Assembly (NCBI GenBank): GCA_964419225.1
Contig: CAYQPF010000059.1
Coordinates: 1-27,791, forward strand
Reading direction: 5' to 3'
Source of the DNA: CAYQPF01 sp964419225
Lineage (GTDB): Bacteria; Cloacimonadota; Cloacimonadia; Cloacimonadales; CAYQPF01
DNA: 27,791 nt
Shown here: positions 7,889 to 15,907 of the stretch, piece by piece
Position numbering within the stretch: position 1 is the stretch's first letter
How the letters are laid out: each line of letters starts with the position of its first letter
Translations under genes and position numbers: made by a program
Notes under the pieces: model-generated
Seen by the model: the letters and a program-made list of their open reading frames with translations, nothing else
Database searches by the model: none
Told to the model about the DNA's origin: nothing

Positions 7889-8624
7889 CTGCTTGATCAT
7901 CAGCGGAGCCAATAGTAATATCGGCTCCGAACTTGCCAAATATTATCATAACATGTGCAGACCCATAATTCTCCTTTATCATGAGAACAGCCACAGAATA
8001 GAACATTTACTGCAATACGATCGTGTTTATCATTTGGCAGTCGATATCAGAGATTCCCAAAAACTTACTACTGGCCTTAATGACCTGATTAGTAAGTATA
8101 ATCTCAATATCGGTGGATTAGTGCATACTTCATCACTCAGGAGTATTGATTTTAAACCCTTGGCTGAAACAGATCAACATCAAACAAATATGATCATCGA
8201 AGTCAATATCCTGGGTACAATAAACCTGCTTCAGACTGTTATTCCACATCTGAGAGCTAATGGCGGTGGAAGAATAGTGCTTTTTGGTTCCAACGTCTCC
8301 CGCAAAGGATTAATGAATGGTGCTGTCTATGCTATGACCAAAGCTGCAACCGCTAATCTGTCCCGCTCTGTTGCCCTCGAAGAAGGTAAAAACAATATTC
8401 AGATTAATACCATCTCGCCAGGACCTGTACTGATAGATGATTCAGCATTTAGTCAGGACTATCGCGATTTCCGCAACACTTACTACGAACAGGAAAAGAA
8501 AACCATTCCTATGCAAAGACTTGCTGAAATTCAGGATATTATCAACGCTTGCGATTTCCTCCTTTCTGAAAAAAATACCTATATCTCCGGTGAAGAGATC
8601 TTTCTGACCGGCGGAAAAGTGTAA
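7878..8624 (+). CDS. Short-chain dehydrogenase/reductase
   Basis: A 248-residue classical SDR oxidoreductase using NAD(P)H; its substrate is not evident. The Rossmann glycine motif reads GANSNIG (10-16), with Asn where the middle Gly is usual. The usual NNAG motif is replaced by VHTSS (82-86). The catalytic set is intact: Asn110, Ser138 in FGS, Tyr151 and Lys155 in YAMTK. PGPV follows, and the C-terminus ISGEEIFLTGG matches the usual 'TGQ...DGG' ending, so it is a FabG-sized enzyme of 3-oxoacyl-ACP reductase type. It starts within coaBC in another frame (11-bp overlap), implying coordinated expression; coaBC makes the phosphopantetheine that FabG substrates carry, which is suggestive but not proof. 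A hairpin follows 15 bp after the stop. Confidence 0.88.
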   Translation: MSNNCLIISGANSNIGSELAKYYHNMCRPIILLYHENSHRIEHLLQYDRVYHLAVDIRDSQKLTTGLNDLISKYNLNIGGLVHTSSLRSIDFKPLAETDQHQTNMIIEVNILGTINLLQTVIPHLRANGGGRIVLFGSNVSRKGLMNGAVYAMTKAATANLSRSVALEEGKNNIQINTISPGPVLIDDSAFSQDYRDFRNTYYEQEKKTIPMQRLAEIQDIINACDFLLSEKNTYISGEEIFLTGGKV

Positions 8625-9056
8625 ATTATTAATCCCGTAGAGACGCATACTTGCGTCTCTTTGTGTCTGTCGCATGCCCTGTCTCTACCATATTGCTATA
8701 CATATTGCCTACTCTCTCCTTACTACTTGCCTGCGGGTTTCAATAACTGTCCAGTCCTAAAATAATGGACTCAGTTTTTGATAGTTTTACCTGGCACATC
8801 TACCTTACACATATCTTTCCGATCTGTGACCATCCCCCTAATCAGCGTCATCTGCGTTCTATTAAACGGGCATTTTCCTCCAAACTCTCAACTCTCAACT
8901 TCTCATTCCCACTGTCCCCTGCCGACTGCTCACTGCCCACTGATTGCCCTTTCCTCCCTTGGTGTTCATCGCAATATTTTGAGTTATAAGTTGATAATCA
9001 AATGAAAAATATTGGCAGAATATTTGCCAGTATTACTAATACAATTTGGAGGATTT
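8625..9056. other. Non-coding gap with hairpin and C/T-rich repeat text
   Basis: The gap holds the terminator-like hairpin at 8639-8660 and a relic of module B near 8850-8870 (TGCGTTCTATTAAACGGGC). It also holds low-complexity C/T-rich text at 8878-8960, where CTCTCAACT and CTGCTCACTGCCCACTG units repeat imperfectly. Short frames crossing 8765-9005 in two phases have no family resemblance and follow the repeat text, so they are not called. GGAGGA (9048-9053) serves the next gene. Confidence 0.55.
8639..8663 (+). terminator. Hairpin AGAGACGCA/TGCGTCTCT, possible terminator
   Basis: A 9-bp perfect stem (8639-8647 with 8652-8660) with loop TACT is followed by only a short T run (TTTGTGT). It sits 15 bp past the SDR stop and can end the coaBC-SDR transcript. 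AGAGACGC also begins module A, so the hairpin may be a symmetrical relic of that repeat. Confidence 0.6.
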
Positions 9057-10193
9057 ATGAAACTTTTGCATGCTATATTTATCTTGTTTGTATTGCTTTT
9101 ATGTGCCAATGCCAATGCTGATACTAATTCTAAAACTATCATGAGATACATGGGAATCTATTATCTGAATTTATCTGCAGCTGATATCGGAAGAGGTATC
9201 GGGGGCACTTCCTATTATGGAGACAATTCTCCAGGTTCCTTTGTGAATAATCCTGCCAAATTATCATTGCTCAAAGGTTCATATGGCAGTTATTTGTTTT
9301 CTTCAGATTTGGACCCAAAGCTGAAGTCATATAATTTGACCACAGGTTTTAAGAATATTGGCATTATGTATAGCAAATCAAAAAATACTACTAGATTTGC
9401 TGTAACAACTGAGGATGAGTTTGAATGGACTGGCAATACAGCTGAATGTTCTTTTGAAAACAAACAAGTTTCTCTGGGAGTCAATTTTATCGGCATTTTA
9501 GATGACTTTAAGATTACATCACCATTATCCAGACATTTTGTTCTTGCTTCAGGATTTAGTTATAGAAATTGTACCGAATCGATTGGTGAATATGATTGTG
9601 ATTTTAATGCCTTGGATTACAGTATTCAAACTATGGCAAGGGATTTATTAATCAGTGGTACCGATAATATCAAACTGGATTTAGCATTTTCTTATTCTGC
9701 TCAGAATTACAATAAAACAAAAGCATCCTATAAAATTGATAATGATAGTGATGGATTTATTGATGAAGATCCTTACGATTTGATTGATAATGACGAGGAT
9801 GGCCATATTGATGAGGATAGAAAGGAAGCTGCCTTTCCCATGTTTTATGAGCAAATAAGAAGTTACTCTGCTTGTCTTAAAAAAGCTTTGCCAGATAATT
9901 ATAGTCCGCTTCCCTGGCATGTCAGTACAAACCAGTTTAGCTTTATGTTGACTCACGATATCAGAAACAGAGTAAAATCACTTGGTCTCGAAATTGGCTT
10001 GTATGATTTCTTTTACCTCAGATATGGGCAAATAGACCTTAAACACAATAGTTTTTTGAAAAATGATAGAACATGGGGTATTGGAATAAATGATAACATT
10101 TATAACAAAATTAATATTTTCTATAATACCGCATATTTTGATTATAATGGAAGTTTCTGTGTGCATGAATTTGGAGTAGGGTATAAATTTTAG
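9057..10193 (+). CDS. Outer-membrane beta-barrel-like protein with two acidic DxDxDG loops
   Basis: The ATG at 9057 follows GGAGGA directly and opens with a signal peptide (MKLLHAIFILFVLLLCANANA), so the longer frame from 9012 is not used; the product is 378 residues. After the signal, residues 42-75 contain AADIGRGIGGTSYYGDNSPG and a following SFVNNPAKL, which resembles the 'A..MG.AG.A..DD..A...NPA.L' start of PorV/FadL-type barrels. Alternating hydrophobic strands run to the terminal FGVGYKF with a final aromatic, as in outer-membrane barrels. Near residues 227-255 lie two consecutive calcium-loop-like segments, DNDSDGFIDED and DNDEDGHIDED. A role as transporter or secretion shuttle is inferred from fold-type only. 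It stands alone, with repeats on both sides and no clear operon partner. Confidence 0.75.
   Translation: MKLLHAIFILFVLLLCANANADTNSKTIMRYMGIYYLNLSAADIGRGIGGTSYYGDNSPGSFVNNPAKLSLLKGSYGSYLFSSDLDPKLKSYNLTTGFKNIGIMYSKSKNTTRFAVTTEDEFEWTGNTAECSFENKQVSLGVNFIGILDDFKITSPLSRHFVLASGFSYRNCTESIGEYDCDFNALDYSIQTMARDLLISGTDNIKLDLAFSYSAQNYNKTKASYKIDNDSDGFIDEDPYDLIDNDEDGHIDEDRKEAAFPMFYEQIRSYSACLKKALPDNYSPLPWHVSTNQFSFMLTHDIRNRVKSLGLEIGLYDFFYLRYGQIDLKHNSFLKNDRTWGIGINDNIYNKINIFYNTAYFDYNGSFCVHEFGVGYKF
9735..9822 (+). other. Codons for tandem calcium-loop-like repeats
   Basis: Two near-identical acidic 11-residue units, DNDSDGFIDED and DNDEDGHIDED, are separated by only PYDLI. Each follows the D-x-D-x-D-G-x-I-D-E pattern of EF-hand, dockerin and thrombospondin type 3 loops. 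Their position within the barrel suggests an external loop or hinge; calcium binding is an inference. Confidence 0.6.
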
Positions 10194-10371
10194 CTGAAAA
10201 GAGACGCTTTTCGAGAGTTTAACCACAAATGGGAAAGAGAGTTAGTGGTAAGTGATTAATGGTTAGTCATGACTCATGACTATGCACTCAAGACTTCCCC
10301 AAATTTTTCCTTTACTTCTTTATCCTTTTATTATAGATTGCCCAAAATATTATTTAAATGGTAGAGTTGAG
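10194..10371. repeat. Module A plus inverted D ahead of the toxin-antitoxin-like pair
   Basis: Directly after the barrel gene stop comes AAAAGAGACGCTTTTCGAGA, then GTTTAACCACAAATGGG. It is followed near 10264-10300 by an inverted D module (GTCATGACTCATGACTATGC, then ACTCAAGACTTCCCC). The ATG at 10276 falls inside this repeat, one reason to reject it as a gene start. No promoter is clear. Confidence 0.65.
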
Positions 10372-10665
10372 ATGGAACTAATAGAGAATCTTTCTCCTTT
10401 TCTGTTCTGGGATGTAAATAAATCCAGACTGGATCCTCAGGCTAATGCAAAATTTATTGTCCCACGAGTAATGGATTATGGTACTATTGACGATGTTCAT
10501 TTAGTACTTGATTACTATAGTAGAGAACTAATACGTGATATTCTTATTCATACACCTCATTTACAAAAAAGAACAATATCATTCTTCGCACTAAAATTTG
10601 GTATTGATGCAAGCAATTTTAGAGCGTATCAAAGGCAAAAGGACAACCCGACATGGACAGACTGA
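10372..10665 (+). CDS. DUF6922-type protein, likely antitoxin
   Basis: A 97-residue protein read from the ATG at 10372. The frame extends upstream to 10276, but those 32 codons run through a copied intergenic repeat and do not look like the family. The signature is clear: FLFWDVNKSRLD, FIVPRVMDYGTIDD, LVLDYYSRELIRD and RTISFFALKFGI. This is the usual 'LFWD...LD.......I..RV...G..ED......YG...I.......LS.KT..F....' layout of small proteins encoded just before AbiEii-like nucleotidyltransferases. It overlaps the next gene by 13 bp. In such pairs the small upstream partner is commonly taken as the antitoxin; this is inferred from position and family, not shown. The ribosome binding site is weak (AGAG, 10363-10366). 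Confidence 0.72.
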   Translation: MELIENLSPFLFWDVNKSRLDPQANAKFIVPRVMDYGTIDDVHLVLDYYSRELIRDILIHTPHLQKRTISFFALKFGIDASNFRAYQRQKDNPTWTD

Positions 10666-11279
10666 CATTGAACCACGCAGCTGTGTCTGAGGAACTCTTA
10701 TTAGTATTGCATAAATTGATGGATGATCCCTTATTAAAAGATTTTTATCTTGTGGGAGGAACCGCTTTAGCTCTGCAAATTGGTCACCGTGTTTCAATTG
10801 ATATAGATTTATTTACCTCTTCTGATTTCTCTGCTGAAAATCTTTCTTCACAACTCATGAATTCTTACTCCATGCAAAATATTGCACATGAGCCTAATAC
10901 AATCCATAGCAATATTAACGAAGTGAAAATTGACTTGCTTGCCCATAAATACCCAGTATTAGAGGATATAGTTGAAATTGAAGGAATTCGTATGCTCAGC
11001 CTGGTTGATATTTCTGCGATGAAATTAAATGCTATCGCTGGCAGAGGAAGTAAAAAGGACTTTTGGGATTTGGCATTTTTGTTAGATTGTTTTTCACTCA
11101 AAGAAATGCTATCATTTTTCAGTAGGAAATACTCTAATGCAAACCTCTGGCATTTGGAAAAATCTTTAACCTTCTTTGACGATGCAGATGAAGAATTAAT
11201 AGAACTGAATGTGGTAAAAATGATTACTTGGCAGGAAGTAAAAGCTAAAATAAAGGCAGAAGTAAGAAAGTTTTTATAA
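10653..11279 (+). CDS. AbiEii/AbiGii-type nucleotidyltransferase, likely toxin
   Basis: A 208-residue member of the DNA polymerase beta-like nucleotidyltransferase superfamily. The motif LVGGTALALQIGHR (33-46) followed by SIDIDLF gives the GG and the two metal-binding acids Asp50 and Asp52; KIDLL places a third acid at Asp94. The later block MKLNAIAGRGSKKDFWDLAF (123-142) is the hallmark Lys and RD..D region of AbiEii toxins and MenA relatives, some of which transfer nucleotides to tRNA ends. All expected catalytic residues appear present, so it is probably active. It overlaps the DUF6922 gene, starting before that gene's stop, as typical toxin-antitoxin pairs do. Which RNA or protein is modified cannot be told. 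It ends just before a hairpin-rich convergent gap. Confidence 0.85.
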   Translation: MDRLTLNHAAVSEELLLVLHKLMDDPLLKDFYLVGGTALALQIGHRVSIDIDLFTSSDFSAENLSSQLMNSYSMQNIAHEPNTIHSNINEVKIDLLAHKYPVLEDIVEIEGIRMLSLVDISAMKLNAIAGRGSKKDFWDLAFLLDCFSLKEMLSFFSRKYSNANLWHLEKSLTFFDDADEELIELNVVKMITWQEVKAKIKAEVRKFL

Positions 11280-11306
11280 TCGTCGTGATTGCTTTTCCCC
11301 TGGGAG

Positions 11307-11325
11307 CATGGGCAGCTTGCCCATG
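11307..11325. repeat. Hairpin CATGGGCA/TGCCCATG
   Basis: A perfect 8-bp stem with loop GCT. There is no T run, so it is not a classic terminator; it could protect a 3' end or be a REP-like element. Confidence 0.6.
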
Positions 11326-11350
11326 TAAAGTGTAAGAATATGTTCAAAAA

Positions 11351-11417
11351 AGACACTTTTCGGAGAGTGTCTCACACAACACTGCTGTTCTGTGTGAGAT
11401 AAATCCGAAAAGCGTCT
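11351..11417. repeat. Inverted pair of module A forming a large hairpin
   Basis: AGACACTTTTCGGA (11351-11364) pairs with TCCGAAAAGCGTCT (11404-11417) with one mismatch, and TCTCACACA (11370-11378) pairs with TGTGTGAGA (11391-11399). The loop ACACTGCTGTTC is shared, in reverse, with the palindromic insert at 6588-6602. These are the same arms as the 2003/2367 pair but with almost no DNA between them, as if an internal segment were lost. Confidence 0.75.
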
Positions 11418-11449
11418 CTTCCTCACCAACTCATGACTCAAGACTTCTC

Positions 11450-14400
11450 TCAATTCACCGCCCTAACTCTATAGAATTTTCTAAAAGCTGAAACAGGAGC
11501 CGTCCAGCTAACATTATTCCCGTTCACAAGCAATGTTCCTCCACTGCTGACATTTGTAAACCCAGTCAGAGGTTCATTTGCCGCTTCCACTATGTAACTC
11601 GTTGCATTGGTTACTTTCGTCCAACTGATTACCACATTATTCCCAACAATAGCAATCTGGACATTTGAAGGAACTGCAACACTTCCACTGATAACGCTGA
11701 AATTGGTGTCTGAAAAATCTGAAGGATAACCAATAACACTGTCCTCAATTTTGATCTTATAAGTACTTCCTACAGCAAGGCTTGCCGGGACTGTCCAACT
11801 GTAGGAACCTGTATTGTACGTATTTGCTGCCAGAACAGAACTTAAAACTCCGTTATTATAAAGACTGATCTTGACATTGCCATTGAAATTCTGAGAACTC
11901 CAGGTGATTTGATAAGTGCTGTTCAATGTCAAAGAAACGGCAGTATTAGGTGCTGTCACTGTTAAAGACGGAACTAAACCGCCCCATACTGCACTGACAT
12001 ATTCCGGGTGATCAATAAATGGATTCCTGTTATTCTGCAGGACATAAATCTTCTCGTTTCTGTTCATTTCCTCCTGTGAAACAGGATCTTCTAAATTCCA
12101 CTGTAAAAGAGTCGGCAACATATCCACCGCATCTACCGTTGTAACATGGGAAGCATCATCAGCATCCTGGATAAATGTCTCATTATATCTGGTTACAAAG
12201 TAGAAGATAGCTCTGGCTAAATCACCTCTGTGTTCAGTATTGGACTCCCAGACATAATAACCGTCTGTATTAAAACCTAAATAAGAAGTAAAATTCCCTG
12301 TTCCCCAAGTTGTATAAACTGTTTCAACATTGCCAAAAGGATTATTGTTTCTGGAACTGTTCGAATTGGGCGTGGTGGGGTAGAGGTGATGCAGATCACT
12401 TTTGCAGTCTGTAGCTTCTGCATTGCCTTCAAACCAGCTTTGACAATATGTATGTTCGCAGTTTAATAGAGTACTGTTGGGACTGACACCCTGAGCAACA
12501 GATACCCAGGTTCCTGTATATACACACTGAACCTGTCCTGAAACATTATCAATATACCCATACATTTGTAATCTGGCTGCATCATAACTCAAAGCAGTAT
12601 GATTATCAATCAGATTAAAGAGCTCAGTTTTAAGAGTCTCACCTGTAGAAGGAGAAACTGAAGAATAATAATTTGTAGATGGTTTTAAAACTGAGAAAGT
12701 GAAATCACTTTGATCACTGGGAGTACCATCTGCTGCATCTGAAATCTTGATCTTATAATTTATGGCAGGACTCTGTGTTACTGTCCAGGTCCAACTGCCA
12801 TCATTCACTGTTGATGCAACTAAATTTGTCGTAGTACTTCCTTTCACTAAATCTATCTTTACATTGCCTGTAAACGCATTGGAATTCCAAGTGATATCAC
12901 AGCTTGATTGCTGCATTAGAAGCTCATTATTATTAGGAATCAGTAAAGTCAAAGACTCAGTTCCGGAAGTCTGTGAAGTCGTGACTGTTATAATGTTTGA
13001 ATAGATACTTTCACCGTAAATATTGATAGCTTTGACTCTGTAATAGTACGATGTGTTTGCTGTTAAACCACTTATGATCAAGTTATTAGCGGTGACCTCA
13101 GCATTCTGATATCCCGAAACATAACTGCTGAATGCAGAATTGAGAGAAAGATCAAAAATATATGAATCTGCATTGCTGACTGTATTCCAATTTGCTGTGA
13201 AACCCAGACTCGTTATACTTGTTCCGGCAGTGGCCACAGGAGTTTGGGGTAAGGATCCCAAGGTACTTCCCTGAATTCCTGATCCGGAAGAATAGCTTCC
13301 ATTGGAGTAAGACCAGATCTTATAGTAATAAGTGGTACTCGGATTTAATCCGTTATGCGTAAAGGTGCTTGCATTCCCGGATAATATAACGGTACCGCCC
13401 CCTGCTATGGAAGCTCCGTCTGTATAAGTACCGGTAGGAGTTCCAAAAGTGTTGGTTGTATTATAAGCTAGTAAAACACTGTTTGTATAATTAGGAGTCC
13501 AACCCAAAGTGATAGAACTCACAGTTGAGGAATTAACAATAAAATTCGAGGGATTATCAAAGATGTAAATCCCGTCCATAACATGATGACCCAGATCTGA
13601 AACAGTATCTATCGGATAAACATCCCATTCTGTGGCCAAAGTAGTAAAAATAGTATCCGGAGGATTCACTGTCATACCATTTACCACCGAACTTTTTCTT
13701 CTCAGAGTCTTATTAATTGTTGATAAATCACCGGAGGTCCAGGCAGGTACAGGTCTTCTGCCGATAGTTCCTATTATATCAATATAACTGTTAGTGGATA
13801 TTTTTCTGAGGGCTAATGCATCATCACCGCTGAAATTACATACATTGGGAGAAGGAACGACTACCGTTCCCGTATAAACTACGGCTCCTGTATGAGCAAG
13901 AACTAACGTACTGCCTGTATCCAAAGTGCCCGATAAAGTGTATGTACTGGAAACAGCAGATGCTCCATTTGTGTATAATTCAACTTTATAATCACTTAAG
14001 CTGATACTGTTCTCTGTTCCATTGTAAATTTCCAGATACTTATTAAAGCCCGATCCTTCCACATACTCAGAAATTATCAAATCTGTTGCAGAAACTGCCA
14101 AAGGAGAAGTTGTTACAGAAATAATATTAGAATTAGAACTGATTCCATTACTGTTAACGCCTCTTACCCTGTAAAAGTAAGGGGTACTCTCGGTTAACTC
14201 CTGAATACTCAAAGAAGTGAAAGTAGTTGTTGCTGCTTGATAGTTAGTCACAAAAGAACTGAAATTGTTGACTGTTGATACATCAACTTCATAAGATGTT
14301 GCATTGGCTGAAGAATTCCAGTTTGCCGTAAATGAATTCGGGGTGATGTAGCCAGCATTTATGGCAACCGGCACATCAGGCATTACCAGGGCAGTGGTGA

Positions 14401-15160
14401 TAACTGTGATGAAATCCGAATAACCGCTTTCACCGTAAGAATTGGCTGCTTTCACCCGGTAATAATATGTAGATCCGGCAGATAATCCTGTCACCGCTTG
14501 AGAATTACTGGAAACTGTCAGGTTGTTATAGCCTGTAACAAAAGTTGAAAATGCATTGGAGGTGGAAACATCTAATCGATAGGATGTTGCAGTACCAACA
14601 GCTCCCCAGTTCGCCGTGAAACCTGTGGAGGTAATGCCTGTAGCTGCAGATGATACCGGAGTTGAAGGAGGATTATTGCCATCGCTATAACCGAGTATTT
14701 CAATATCGTCAATACCTACACCGATACTGCTGGTCGCGTTGGGGGTGGAGAACATGATTTTACCGGTAGTCCCTGTATAAGAAGAAATCATGATTGAATC
14801 CACCAAGGTCAGAGTAGTATTGAGGGGTATGCGTGTAGTCAACAGAGTCCAATTTGATCCATTATCTGTAGAAATAGAAACATTTATAGTATTATTTGTG
14901 GGACTAACACCACCGTAAGTTCTTGCTTTGAATTTGATGGTTTTTGTAGAATATGCGTCAAAATTGAGCGTCGGTGTTGTCGTACTGGAACCGAGTCTAA
15001 GTATCAAATACTGGTTAGTGGTTGGGGCACCTTCTGTTATATTGACATCTGTCCAGGTACTGGTAAATCCTGTCATTGCGGTTCTTTTCGGTGTCAGATA
15101 ATCTGCACAGAGAAATGAAACAATTATCAGCAGAGAGAGAAGCATTACTATCTTCTTCAT
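11450..15160 (-). CDS. Secreted multi-domain endonuclease I with FN3, lamin-tail and KNH-like domains
   Basis: A 1236-residue exported protein. Signal peptide 1-19 (MKKIVMLLSLLIIVSFLCA), then a jelly-roll-like segment (25-157), FN3 (164-256), FN3 (260-351), lamin-tail domain (357-525; LIISEYVEGSGFNKYLEIYN), FN3 (537-635), FN3 (640-728), Kre9/KNH-like Ig domain (737-825), nuclease (about 830-1060), second KNH-like domain (1064-1157) and a last Ig/FN3 unit ending FRKFYRVRAVN. The nuclease is endonuclease I (EndA/NucM/Vvn family): CEHTYCQSWF gives Glu902-His903, and SDLHHLYP plus the Asn934 and Arg937 spacing matches the family's metal site. It should cut external DNA without sequence preference. 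Unlike the two peptidases here it lacks the FNP/GVYFY sorting tail. AAGGAAGGAATAT precedes the ATG. Cys901, Cys906 and Cys919 could form disulfides. Confidence 0.92.
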   Translation of the reverse strand: MKKIVMLLSLLIIVSFLCADYLTPKRTAMTGFTSTWTDVNITEGAPTTNQYLILRLGSSTTTPTLNFDAYSTKTIKFKARTYGGVSPTNNTINVSISTDNGSNWTLLTTRIPLNTTLTLVDSIMISSYTGTTGKIMFSTPNATSSIGVGIDDIEILGYSDGNNPPSTPVSSAATGITSTGFTANWGAVGTATSYRLDVSTSNAFSTFVTGYNNLTVSSNSQAVTGLSAGSTYYYRVKAANSYGESGYSDFITVITTALVMPDVPVAINAGYITPNSFTANWNSSANATSYEVDVSTVNNFSSFVTNYQAATTTFTSLSIQELTESTPYFYRVRGVNSNGISSNSNIISVTTSPLAVSATDLIISEYVEGSGFNKYLEIYNGTENSISLSDYKVELYTNGASAVSSTYTLSGTLDTGSTLVLAHTGAVVYTGTVVVPSPNVCNFSGDDALALRKISTNSYIDIIGTIGRRPVPAWTSGDLSTINKTLRRKSSVVNGMTVNPPDTIFTTLATEWDVYPIDTVSDLGHHVMDGIYIFDNPSNFIVNSSTVSSITLGWTPNYTNSVLLAYNTTNTFGTPTGTYTDGASIAGGGTVILSGNASTFTHNGLNPSTTYYYKIWSYSNGSYSSGSGIQGSTLGSLPQTPVATAGTSITSLGFTANWNTVSNADSYIFDLSLNSAFSSYVSGYQNAEVTANNLIISGLTANTSYYYRVKAINIYGESIYSNIITVTTSQTSGTESLTLLIPNNNELLMQQSSCDITWNSNAFTGNVKIDLVKGSTTTNLVASTVNDGSWTWTVTQSPAINYKIKISDAADGTPSDQSDFTFSVLKPSTNYYSSVSPSTGETLKTELFNLIDNHTALSYDAARLQMYGYIDNVSGQVQCVYTGTWVSVAQGVSPNSTLLNCEHTYCQSWFEGNAEATDCKSDLHHLYPTTPNSNSSRNNNPFGNVETVYTTWGTGNFTSYLGFNTDGYYVWESNTEHRGDLARAIFYFVTRYNETFIQDADDASHVTTVDAVDMLPTLLQWNLEDPVSQEEMNRNEKIYVLQNNRNPFIDHPEYVSAVWGGLVPSLTVTAPNTAVSLTLNSTYQITWSSQNFNGNVKISLYNNGVLSSVLAANTYNTGSYSWTVPASLAVGSTYKIKIEDSVIGYPSDFSDTNFSVISGSVAVPSNVQIAIVGNNVVISWTKVTNATSYIVEAANEPLTGFTNVSSGGTLLVNGNNVSWTAPVSAFRKFYRVRAVN

Positions 15161-15268
15161 ATATTCCTTCCTTTTATAAAATCCGGGATGTTAAATTCCC
15201 AATACAGGATTTTGTCAATGCAAAACCTGTTCAGAAAAGATAGTTCAATTTCCCTGTTTGTAAACAAA

Positions 15269-15310
15269 AAGGACGCTTTTCCGAGATTATCTCACACAGA
15301 GGCACAGAGG
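15269..15310 (+). repeat. Module A, copy in the nuclease/M28 divergent region
   Basis: AAGGACGCTTTTCCGAGATT, then ATCTCACACAGAGGCACAGA, then GG. It differs from 1999-2040 at only a few bases but lacks the preceding D module; its start GGACGCTT is the reverse complement of the AAGCGTCC that ends module B at 15738-15745. Confidence 0.78.
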
Positions 15311-15640
15311 ATATGAGTGGGAAAAGAAGATAAAGATCATTAATTAGTTAAGCTCTTTGTTTTTGTGGCAGTGTAATAATAATATCTGTAGTCCCATGTC
15401 TTCAGACTGGAGTAGTTGATAATCTGAGTAGCGGGATTAAAATTGTTTCTCTATTTGTACGAAGGACATAAGAATTTAGCCTGACAGTTTCAACTGCAGG
15501 TACATATATATACACATTCCACGTCCGGTAGGACATCAGATTATTGTTAGAAGGTTAAGTGTTTTACAAATATTAAATAAATGGAAATCGCAATTTGCGA
15601 CATCCAATAAAGAAATAATTTAGACAAAGCAGAAGTTTTT

Positions 15641-15748
15641 CCGAGAATTCTAACCACATTTTGCAAATTATACAAATGAGAAATTGATTTTATATCTGCG
15701 ATTATCAGCGAATCCAGTGTTAATCCGCGTTCTATTAAGCGTCCTTTA
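15641..15748 (+). repeat. Interspersed module B, copy 2
   Basis: It shares GAATTCTAACCACAT, ATCTGCGATTATCAGCGAAT, GTGTTAATCCGCG and TTCTATTAAGCGTCC with 648-762, in the same order and spacing. The intervening AT-rich bases differ more than the motifs. Confidence 0.8.
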
Positions 15749-15907
15749 CACCGATTTTCGAGAGTTTAGCCACGAAAAATACACACAAAGTAAAATTTGC
15801 ACAATTATCTATTGACAAGAATAGCATAATACACTTATTGTATATTATGAGATTAGGGTTTGATGTAAAGTTAGATTTTATTTGAGTCATAAAAGGGAGT
15901 AAGAATT

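Larger units (their letters stand above)
11280..11449. other. Convergent gap with two hairpins and a minus-strand D-A composite
   Basis: The gap separates the nucleotidyltransferase gene and the nuclease gene, whose 3' ends face each other. It holds the hairpin at 11307-11325, the large hairpin at 11351-11417, and a D module read on the minus strand (11421-11448) that begins right after the nuclease stop. Either hairpin could serve both converging transcripts. Confidence 0.65.
15161..15907. other. 747-bp divergent intergenic region with A and B repeats
   Basis: This lies between the divergently transcribed nuclease and M28 peptidase genes. It holds a module A at 15269-15310 and a full module B at 15641-15748 followed by an A-like end (CGATTTTCGAGAGTTTAGCC). 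The stretch 15311-15640 is AT-rich, with no frame, family or structure I recognise. The last 100 bp should carry the peptidase promoter: TTGACA at 15812-15817 is present, but no -10 box sits at normal spacing (TATATT begins 23 bases later). Confidence 0.55.

Noticed and set aside
8765..9005. Two overlapping plus-strand frames of about 75 codons
   Set aside because: They run through C/T-rich repeat text in two phases, have no family resemblance and no good ribosome binding site.
9012..9056. Upstream extension of the barrel-protein frame
   Set aside because: GGAGGA and a clear signal peptide place the start at 9057.
10276..10371. Upstream extension of the DUF6922 frame
   Set aside because: These codons lie partly in an inverted D repeat and do not fit the family; the conserved part starts near 10372.
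15812..15848. Promoter TTGACA ... TATATT before the M28 gene
   Set aside because: The 23-base spacing is too long for a normal sigma-70 promoter.
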